A stretch of DNA of 64,000 nucleotides from an uncultured Latescibacterota bacterium (GTDB taxonomy: Bacteria > Latescibacterota > UBA2968): assembly GCA_951812755.1 (NCBI GenBank), contig OX638329.1:1969339-2033338 (forward strand). The letters are read 5' to 3'. This document shows positions 34,107 through 41,627 of the stretch, in pieces. The position numbers and the translations under genes are program-made. Numbering within the stretch: position 1 is the first letter of the stretch; every line of letters begins with the position of its first letter. A model generated the notes under the pieces. That model saw only the letters and a program-made list of their open reading frames with translations. It was not told the DNA's origin and did no database searches.

Positions 34107-36128
34107 CTACCAGGTATGGATCCAGTGACCTCCCTCGGGAAACCAGATGAGGTCCACGATGGAGGATGCGACGATGCCAGCGACATACCCCACCGTGATA
34201 CCGATAAAGAAAGGGGCAGCGCGGCGGTAGAGTGCGATCCCTCCGATACGCAGCAGGATGAGTTTCGCTGCCCAGGTGAGGAATAGCGAAAAAGAATAGA
34301 ATCGCAGGCCACGTGTGTCCTGAAAGGCCAGCCCGAGCGGGTGAATTGGCCACCAGGGAAGACGGTTGCGCAGGAGAATCAGGAGACCTGCCTGGAGGCC
34401 CCCGAACAGCCAGACGATCATTTTGCCAGGATCGAAAACAGTGCGATCGACGTGAAGGATGTCTGATCGCATCGCGTTGTAGGAACCGACGGGACCTGCG
34501 CTCGAGCTGAATGGAGCAAGATGAAGGTTCTGTCCGCCGTAATGATAGGCGATATAGATGATGGAGACGAATGAGGCGGTCATACCGATGACAAAGGCCA
34601 GCAAAGCCAGGCCAGAGAGGCGGGCAGGTGTTCTGGTTTGTCCGCCGAGAAGCTTGAAGTGGTGGGGTAGCGCGGGCCACGCCGGTACGCGAGCGTTACC
34701 AAAGAAACCGCAGGAGTTCACCAAGCCGATTCCGATGAGGTCTTTCCGGTCCAGATGCGCTGTGCCGACAAAGCTTGTCAGCAGTTCCCCGCCTTTGGCT
34801 CCATAGGGATTGGTGGTGGGGGAAAAGAGGTGGGTGAACCCGGTGGCAGCGGTGAATTTGGCCACGGTGAAGTAGGCAATATAGAGCAGGAGTGTGTGAA
34901 ACACAGCAATCGGATAGGCCATGCCAATGGCATGCATCCACCCGATGATGTAAATTGTGGCGGCAAAAAACGCGATCAGTACAGCACGATAGCGCCTCCC
35001 ATCACCCGCTATGAGGTTACCAGTGCGCGCCGACTGCCATACATGGTGGAGATGCTCCCGTGTCGCCCAGACCGACCATATTACGATCAGAACCATAGCA
35101 CCGTGGCTTTCGATCTCGATGATCTGTTCGGGTCGAGCCTGCTGGCCCGCCATGCCGACGGTGAAGCCCGTCCGGTTCATCATGCCCAGTTTCAGGGTGG
35201 CAAGAAGTCGGATAGCCCAGAAACTGAACAGAATATCGAGATCGCAGAAGTATGTGAGTCCCACGACGGAAGGCAGGATGCGAATGGGGATGAACGGGTA
35301 GCCTTTGGCGATCTCTATCTGTTTGCTTCCGATGCCGCCATAGATGCCCAGAGGCGGTAGTTCGTGAAGGAAATAGCCCGCGATATTGTATAGAATGACG
35401 CCGAACACAGCGAAGAATCCTGCCCAGAAGATCTTTTTTTTGAAGATGGCAGGCACGCGGTCGTGTCCGTCGAACCCCGAAGTCAGGTAGATAGCGAACT
35501 GTCCGAGAGGATATGTCAGGCGCTCGGCGTCCTCCCACTGCCGCTGGAAGAGCATGCAGAGGCAGACTCCCGCGGTAAACAGGGCGATGGATACGGACCC
35601 CCACCAGAACATGGGTTTGATCCACCCGATCCAGGGGAGAGCCATACCTGGAGAAAGACCGTCGAAGAAAGGTCGAATGACGCCCGTATCTGTGTCTGTA
35701 AACGCCCACCAGGGAATAGCGCTGAAAAGGACCTCTTGCCACTGGTTCTCGGGAGACGCGTAATAGGTCGGGGTCGAGACGATAGTGGACCAGTAGGCTG
35801 CCCAGCCTTCAAGGGCAATGCCGGAGGAGATCCAGGACATACAGTAGATGACCAGAAGCTCTCTGCCGCTGAGGGCGGTGGAAGGTAAGAAGGCTTTCAG
35901 AAAGATATTTACAAAGAGCCAGAGGAAGAAGGGAATCAGCATCGCCATGGGGTACTGTGACTTTACCAGAGCGGAAGATCCCATGACCAGGCCTGCGTGA
36001 TTGGTATAGATGTGCAGGGCAACGATGGTGACCACACCCAGGAAGACAGAGCGAAGCGTGATGCGAGCCGGCCTGGGGACTTCGACGTTTTCTGTCGGAC
36101 TTATCCTCGGTGTATCCAGTGCTGACAT
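34107..36128 (-). CDS. DUF6785-type polytopic membrane protein, copy 2
   Basis: 673 residues with many hydrophobic helices starting near residue 25. Shared family strings are YYASPENQWQ, IPWWAF, GMALPWIGWIKPMFWWG, RQW-x-x-AERLTYPLGQ and a C-terminus ending WFPEGGHWIHTW. The sequence suggests an integral inner-membrane protein, perhaps a transporter of the oligopeptide-transporter type. It lies between the heparinase-like lyase and the sugar-acid dehydratase genes, where a sugar importer would be expected (inference). Confidence 0.87.
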   Translation of the reverse strand: MSALDTPRISPTENVEVPRPARITLRSVFLGVVTIVALHIYTNHAGLVMGSSALVKSQYPMAMLIPFFLWLFVNIFLKAFLPSTALSGRELLVIYCMSWISSGIALEGWAAYWSTIVSTPTYYASPENQWQEVLFSAIPWWAFTDTDTGVIRPFFDGLSPGMALPWIGWIKPMFWWGSVSIALFTAGVCLCMLFQRQWEDAERLTYPLGQFAIYLTSGFDGHDRVPAIFKKKIFWAGFFAVFGVILYNIAGYFLHELPPLGIYGGIGSKQIEIAKGYPFIPIRILPSVVGLTYFCDLDILFSFWAIRLLATLKLGMMNRTGFTVGMAGQQARPEQIIEIESHGAMVLIVIWSVWATREHLHHVWQSARTGNLIAGDGRRYRAVLIAFFAATIYIIGWMHAIGMAYPIAVFHTLLLYIAYFTVAKFTAATGFTHLFSPTTNPYGAKGGELLTSFVGTAHLDRKDLIGIGLVNSCGFFGNARVPAWPALPHHFKLLGGQTRTPARLSGLALLAFVIGMTASFVSIIYIAYHYGGQNLHLAPFSSSAGPVGSYNAMRSDILHVDRTVFDPGKMIVWLFGGLQAGLLILLRNRLPWWPIHPLGLAFQDTRGLRFYSFSLFLTWAAKLILLRIGGIALYRRAAPFFIGITVGYVAGIVASSIVDLIWFPEGGHWIHTW

Positions 36129-36221
36129 CTGTAATTCCCGTTGGCTGGATCGGTGCGTACCTATCAGACGATAAACGATTCCCTGAGATTGTGCTGTCCG
36201 GAAAGGGGTTGCTGGAGAGTC

Positions 36222-38249
36222 TCAACCTTTCGACCAGGTGAAATCCTCTTCTTTCAGAGCTGCGAGGCCAGGCACCCCCCGGTGTACTTCCAATGCCGTC
36301 CGGAAGATGCGCGATTTGCCCTTTGCCCTGAGGAGAACCGTGCCTCTGCTGTCTGGAATGGGGTTGCCGGGAGTCCGCGCTGATGTGATTTCGAAGGGGC
36401 CGTCGGAAACGGCGAGCAGGCGCAGCCAAACTTGATCGGAAATTCGCCAATCTACGCAGAGGGTTTCGTCTGTGGAAGTGGTCTGGCGATCCCTGAGCCA
36501 GGCAAACACGCCGTAATACGACAGAGGCGGAAAATCGAGGTCATCGATAACGTTTGATGGACGAACAATCATGCCACCTCTAGCATGAAATACCCACGCA
36601 TACCGGTGGATGGTATCGGACATGCAGCGATCTTCGATCCATATGTAGGGCGGTCCAAACCGGATGCGGCGTTCCAATTTCACACCCTCGTACGCGTCTT
36701 CGATTACGGCAGATGCCAGTCGAGGATCTCTTTCACGGAATTCCAGTCGGGCCTTTTCCACTGGCTGCTGATTTTGCTCATCTACCATCAGGGTGTTATG
36801 TGACAATGTGCTTCTGTAATAAGCATGGATGTCGCTGACAGCATAGCCCGCGGTGCCTAGATCGGACGCGATTTGTACTCCGAGGGCTCTGAGATCGATA
36901 GACAGCTTATCGGGATGGTCGTGACCGGCTCCGTGCGCACCTCCTTTGAACAAAAGATAGAAAGGGCCTTCGGCTGTGTCTTCTCGAAAGATGCCAAAGC
37001 CCATGGCCGAAAGATGGGTGGATTTCTGCGACAGCGGATCTGCATCGATCTCGTCAGGGCCGAAGGCGAGTGCGGTCAGGCTGTTGCGGGGAATACCTCG
37101 CTTGTATATGGTGCTGAGCGTTTCTGTGAACAGATCGCCGCCGAGTTGTCCAGCAGCGTATTCGTAAACGTGTCTGTAGATAGCCAGAGAACGTGAACCA
37201 GGCGAGCCCAGGTCGCCCACGCATGGCAGGTCGAGATTCTGATCGCACATGTGTACAGGTGATTCGAACAGCTTTTCAAAACGGGTTTGGATATCTTGGG
37301 TCACCTGACCTTGCTGGCGAAGCATTTCAAACACAGTGACCATGGGACAGATCGAGTAGAAATGGTAGAACATGGTCCCTTCAAACCAGAATCCATCCAC
37401 CTTGCCTTCCGGATCGGTCCTCAATCCATCGGTAAGCAGCGCAGATAGGCCTCCCTGGTCGCCGCCCAGACCCATCGAAAGCCAGTCTTCGTGGCCGGTC
37501 GCCTCGCCGGAGAGAGCCAGGCACGCACCCACGTAACAGGTCATGTTGTGCGCGCCTGTACGTTCGAAAAATTGGATCTGCGAAGGCATCCCGGCTTCAA
37601 AGATCCCTTCGCGGATGGTTTGATGGTCGGTGCTGGAATACGCCTCGCTGTCGCGCGTCCAGGAGTAAGCGTTAGCTATTAGAGCCAGCACTTGGGCATC
37701 GTAAAGCGGCTGGAAATAGAGGGCGTCACCGTGGTTCCCTTCGCGGAGATCTTCCCGGGTGAAAAACCGGGCTGTTAGGCGCATCCCTTCGGCTATCCAA
37801 CTGGCATAGCGTTCATCCTCGGTGAGGCCGTAGAGCAGTCCCAGGCTGCGCATAAGGCGATAGGTACGTTCGTGGGTGAGCAGTGTCCAGGCCCGGTGTT
37901 GGACTTCACTTTCGTGGAGTGATTGATCTGCCGGATCCAGAAATCGATGTGGGCTCTGGGGATCGTAGATCAGATGCTCGGCGGTGGTGTGCGAGTAGAA
38001 GTCGTGACGCCACCCTATCCGTTCTTCGGGTAACTGCGGTAGTTCTTTGAGTACAATCTCGGCTTCTTCTTGCATCTGTGAGAGAGAATCGGCAGCCCAC
38101 TGCAGTGCGTCTGTTTTTCTGCGAATCTCTTCCAGGCGTTCTGCGCCAAAGAAAATTGTCGGCCAGACATCCTCAATGATCATACCCGAGTCATAGGGCG
38201 ATAAAGTGTAGGGCCATTGAAAGGAGCCGGCACTTGGTATTTCGGTCAT
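36222..38249 (-). CDS. Heparinase II/III family polysaccharide lyase
   Basis: 675 residues. An alpha-helical toroid (about 30-380) is followed by the beta-sandwich heparinase II/III domain with GAGHDHPDKLSIDLRALG and YYRSTLSHNTLMVDE, the conserved catalytic-region strings. The family eliminates at uronic acids in heparin, heparan, alginate or similar glycans. No signal peptide is visible at the N-terminus (MTEIPSAGSFQWPY), so it may be cytoplasmic, like oligo-alginate lyases. AGGAG lies five bases before the ATG. A terminator separates it from the PorV gene upstream. Confidence 0.88.
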   Translation of the reverse strand: MTEIPSAGSFQWPYTLSPYDSGMIIEDVWPTIFFGAERLEEIRRKTDALQWAADSLSQMQEEAEIVLKELPQLPEERIGWRHDFYSHTTAEHLIYDPQSPHRFLDPADQSLHESEVQHRAWTLLTHERTYRLMRSLGLLYGLTEDERYASWIAEGMRLTARFFTREDLREGNHGDALYFQPLYDAQVLALIANAYSWTRDSEAYSSTDHQTIREGIFEAGMPSQIQFFERTGAHNMTCYVGACLALSGEATGHEDWLSMGLGGDQGGLSALLTDGLRTDPEGKVDGFWFEGTMFYHFYSICPMVTVFEMLRQQGQVTQDIQTRFEKLFESPVHMCDQNLDLPCVGDLGSPGSRSLAIYRHVYEYAAGQLGGDLFTETLSTIYKRGIPRNSLTALAFGPDEIDADPLSQKSTHLSAMGFGIFREDTAEGPFYLLFKGGAHGAGHDHPDKLSIDLRALGVQIASDLGTAGYAVSDIHAYYRSTLSHNTLMVDEQNQQPVEKARLEFRERDPRLASAVIEDAYEGVKLERRIRFGPPYIWIEDRCMSDTIHRYAWVFHARGGMIVRPSNVIDDLDFPPLSYYGVFAWLRDRQTTSTDETLCVDWRISDQVWLRLLAVSDGPFEITSARTPGNPIPDSRGTVLLRAKGKSRIFRTALEVHRGVPGLAALKEEDFTWSKG

Positions 38250-38296
38250 TTCATCTCCTCAGATTGCCAGTTGTTTTCGACCTCGGCGAAAAAAGA

Positions 38297-38357
38297 AAAG
38301 CCTCCTTCGTTCAGATCTTGGCACTACACCAAACATCCATCAAGCTAAGGAGGCTTT
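38297..38357 (-). terminator. Terminator-like hairpin after the PorV gene
   Basis: Perfect 11-bp stem AAAGCCTCCTT (38297-38307) / AAGGAGGCTTT (38347-38357) with a 39-nt loop. Reading the minus strand, the stem is followed by TTCTTTTTTC. It ends the TonB/sort-domain/PorV transcription unit before the lyase gene. Confidence 0.65.
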
Positions 38358-38444
38358 CATAAGGAATATGGACTTATCTCTATTCAGTGATCGGGAGACT
38401 CACAGTTAGTTTCGTATTGACGGTGGTATTGTCCCAGGTCTGGT

Positions 38445-39422
38445 TCAAAATGCAACTCCCACTGAAAACCGGCTCACACTGTCGAAAAATTCGTTCCTGG
38501 TAAAGGAATAATCGACCAGGACCTGCGTATCGCCGATACGTTGCTTCACGCCGGCTCCCGCGGTCAGGCTTTCCATATCGTGATTGAACTTGTAGCCAAC
38601 CCGCAGTGCCAGCATTTCCTGAAACCAGTATTCTCCGCCCAGGTAAATCCGCTCGCTGAAATCGCGCGGGTGGATGGCGTCGAATGCCAGAGACAGAGAA
38701 TGTGAGGGGGAGTCAAGGAGTTCCATTGCGGCACCGATATGGAATGTCAGGGGAAGCTGAAAGCCGATCTTCTGGTATTCGATTTCTGACGAGAAGTTCC
38801 GAATGTAGATCCCCAGTCTCAGGTTTTTCAACCCGGTGTAGTAGATGGTCCCAAACGTGAAGTTTATCGCATCCGCTTTATTATCAACGGCCACGTTGGA
38901 TGTCCCCACGGGTGAGATTGTGCTTGAGCCCAGGTGCTCGGACACATACTTGATTTGGCCCCCGATGAAGAACTTGTTTGTCAACTGCTTGGAATAAGCA
39001 AGTCCCGCAAAATAGGCCCCCACGTCGATGCTTCCTGTCTCGGTAAATCCCTTCTCGTTCCCGGCGACCTGCGTCCCGATCAATTCACCGTAATTGACAG
39101 CGCCGAAGTTCACTGCAAAAATCCCGTGAGATGTCTTGTAGGCAGTCCCCAGCGCCGTATAGTTGATGTCCGCGATCCACTGAACTCGGTGTGCGACCAT
39201 CTGGATCTTAGAGTCCATGCGGGCCATGCCTGCCGGATTGTAGAACATGGCATCGGCACCGTCACCTACCATCGAATACGCCCCGCCCATTGCCTCCGCC
39301 CGCGCACTGAGACCAATCTTCAAAAATTGAAACCCCGTCTGGGCCAGTTTCTTCTTCTGAGCCTGGACAGGTGTAAACAGGCACAACAGCAGTATCAGAG
39401 TTAAACCCATACATTTTTTCAT
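38445..39422 (-). CDS. PorV/PorQ family outer-membrane barrel protein, copy A
   Basis: 325 residues with a signal peptide (MKKCMGLTLILLLCLFTPV, ending at QA/Q). The family string GFQFLKIGLSARAEAMGGAYSMV and the following ADAMFYNPAGMAR identify PorV/PorQ (UPF0164) barrels, which in Bacteroidota help type IX secretion. The homologue at 51984-52976 keeps FLKIGQGARPVGMGEAF and NAAFWNPAGL. AAGGAG lies seven bases before the ATG at 39422. It is last of three genes after the TonB receptor and the 711-aa protein. Its real role outside Bacteroidota is unproven. Confidence 0.9.
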   Translation of the reverse strand: MKKCMGLTLILLLCLFTPVQAQKKKLAQTGFQFLKIGLSARAEAMGGAYSMVGDGADAMFYNPAGMARMDSKIQMVAHRVQWIADINYTALGTAYKTSHGIFAVNFGAVNYGELIGTQVAGNEKGFTETGSIDVGAYFAGLAYSKQLTNKFFIGGQIKYVSEHLGSSTISPVGTSNVAVDNKADAINFTFGTIYYTGLKNLRLGIYIRNFSSEIEYQKIGFQLPLTFHIGAAMELLDSPSHSLSLAFDAIHPRDFSERIYLGGEYWFQEMLALRVGYKFNHDMESLTAGAGVKQRIGDTQVLVDYSFTRNEFFDSVSRFSVGVAF

Positions 39423-39450
39423 TGTATTTCTCCTTATCCGAGACCGTCGA

Positions 39451-41586
39451 TCACCTGACGATAACGAATTTGACAAAGCTGGATTCTCCGCTTGGTATCT
39501 CTACATGCGCGATATAGACGCCGCTGACAACGATCTGCCTGGTTTCGGTCGTCAAATCGCTCCAGGGTTCATCCCCCGAACCGTCCGTGTGCTCCAGGAC
39601 TTTGACCAGGTCTCCGCTTAGAGTGAAGATACGGATTGTACATTCTGGCGGCAGCCCTGCGAACAGGATCTTGTCATTTTCTCCTGGGAACTGGAGTCCT
39701 GCCTCTGCTGCCGTAATATTGTAGGGATTGGGCACGACTCTGATATCGGCCAATGTATTCCCTGGTGCCCGTGTCAGAGAGACCGGTTCCGTCGTTCGGT
39801 TATACAGGATGCCGCTTTCGACGCTCTCGCCGGATCGAAGTCCATTCTCGACGCCCGGCTGATTCTGCGACCCATCGTCAAACGCTGTGACAGCGTAATA
39901 ATAAGAAACGCCCCGCTGGGCGGTGATGTCGTCAAACGAGTGGACGCTGTTTCCCAGAGACTCGTGGATCACCGTGAACGTCGTGTCGGGACTCCCAATC
40001 GCTCGATACACCCTGTATCCGGCAAAGTCGGATGCAGATTCGGATTCGGATCCCCACAAAATCTGGACCTTATCCGGGCGCCCCCATACCTCGATGGATG
40101 GCGGCGGCGGAGCCTTGGGGACGTTGTAATTGTGTCGTACGGCCCACTCCGCGTTATAGATGTTCTGGAACAGAGAGTCCTTACCCGTGGCGACCCAGTT
40201 GTCTTTGGCGCGATCGACCGCCGTCGGAATGAGATCCGGGAACGCCTGGCCCACGGGCGGGATCTTGTCTTCGCCTTCCCAGGTCAGCGTTCCGTTTTTC
40301 CATCTTCGTCCGATATCCCATCTCATTTCGCGGGAGAGGGAGCCACCGACAACGGCGAACACCACCCGGAAATCATCTCCGGCCTTCACTTCGTCGAACG
40401 GTCCCAAAGACATATAGATGGCCCCACGTCCCTTTGTCGCATCTTGCACCCATTTGATATTTCGCTCATCCATCCGAGACTGGTAGCGCACACGGCCCTC
40501 GGAGGGGACGTTAAGGCCGAAGTAGTAAGCCTTCTGGCCCTCCACCAGTTCGGGAAAACCGTAGTGGAAGGAGCTGTATTCCAGTTCGGTCACCGTTGGA
40601 TCGTCCTGGTCATGCTGTTTGGAGGTGGTGTATTTCTGCAGTCCGGATGCAAACATGTGCGGCTGCTCTCGGTCGTCGGTAGGATCGTCAACAGATTTGT
40701 CAACGTGCAGAATGGCGATGCCAACGTAAGATGGTTCCTTGATAAACCCCGTCGTCTGATCGGGATTTCCGAAGGTGTCGTATTGCTGGCCCCTGTTCCA
40801 GGCGGGATAATTGTAGGCGACCCGTAGCGAATCGCCTTCCTGTTCTCCATACGTTGTGCTCCATCCGAAATTCCCCATATCCTGATTGACCCATGCAGCG
40901 AGGGCAAAATATACGCCATTCAGGGTCTGGGCGGGCAGATCCACCTGTATCCCGGACGAAGTCGTGTACTGGCCTGTGGTATTCTTGAAAGTCCAGTCAT
41001 AAAGCACATAGTCGTCGTGGTTGACCTGCGAAAAAACGAACACCTTCTGATGGATCGTGATCCCGACCGAGGTTCGAATCCAGGATTCGATTAACTGATC
41101 AGCGCCTTTTCCCCCATTCGAATCGATATAGTCTGGATTGACTTCATCCCCTTCCAATGGAAAGAAGGGCTGGATGGGAGCACCCTGAACGGATATAGAT
41201 GGAGGCTGGAACCTTACATATCTTCTAATCGTAAACCCATCTACATCGACAGGCATATTGTCAAAGGCCTCTTCGCCGTTATAGACGCTCGTACCGCTGG
41301 TCTTGAAGCCCCAGGTGGCACCCCTCTCATCGGTCCAGTCCCTAACCGCAACCCTCCACGCGATATTCTCCATGAATCGGTTTCCATTGTAGTAGAATTG
41401 TCGATATGATCCAAGCGGCCTGGACATATCGCCGGAATCGAAAATGGCGCTCCACATTCGCCCGATTCTCACCCACTTGAACACATCTGCCCGGGCAGTA
41501 TTGTCGAGGATCAGGAAGGCAATCAATCCCAAAACGATCGCCACGAGTGCCTTCGGGATCCTTATCCTTTTCACTGAATATTTCAT
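39451..41586 (-). CDS. Large secreted protein with sort-type C-terminal domain, copy A
   Basis: 711 residues. A signal peptide (1-33) leads to a long beta-rich region with no named domain, a fibronectin-III-like stretch (about 500-590, with FAGYRVYRAIG and SYYYAVTAFDDGSQ), and a C-terminal module. The module starts VVPNPY, contains TIRIFTLSGDLVKVLEH and ends KFVIVR, the pattern of type IX sorting/FlgD-like domains. It is a homologue of the protein at 49643-51970, with the same neighbours in the same order. It is probably surface-exposed, perhaps a glycan-binding partner of the receptor (inference). Located 41 bp after the receptor gene. Confidence 0.85.
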   Translation of the reverse strand: MKYSVKRIRIPKALVAIVLGLIAFLILDNTARADVFKWVRIGRMWSAIFDSGDMSRPLGSYRQFYYNGNRFMENIAWRVAVRDWTDERGATWGFKTSGTSVYNGEEAFDNMPVDVDGFTIRRYVRFQPPSISVQGAPIQPFFPLEGDEVNPDYIDSNGGKGADQLIESWIRTSVGITIHQKVFVFSQVNHDDYVLYDWTFKNTTGQYTTSSGIQVDLPAQTLNGVYFALAAWVNQDMGNFGWSTTYGEQEGDSLRVAYNYPAWNRGQQYDTFGNPDQTTGFIKEPSYVGIAILHVDKSVDDPTDDREQPHMFASGLQKYTTSKQHDQDDPTVTELEYSSFHYGFPELVEGQKAYYFGLNVPSEGRVRYQSRMDERNIKWVQDATKGRGAIYMSLGPFDEVKAGDDFRVVFAVVGGSLSREMRWDIGRRWKNGTLTWEGEDKIPPVGQAFPDLIPTAVDRAKDNWVATGKDSLFQNIYNAEWAVRHNYNVPKAPPPPSIEVWGRPDKVQILWGSESESASDFAGYRVYRAIGSPDTTFTVIHESLGNSVHSFDDITAQRGVSYYYAVTAFDDGSQNQPGVENGLRSGESVESGILYNRTTEPVSLTRAPGNTLADIRVVPNPYNITAAEAGLQFPGENDKILFAGLPPECTIRIFTLSGDLVKVLEHTDGSGDEPWSDLTTETRQIVVSGVYIAHVEIPSGESSFVKFVIVR

Positions 41587-41627
41587 GGCTTTTCCTTCCT
41601 CTTAACTGTCAGACACAGAACAGCTTT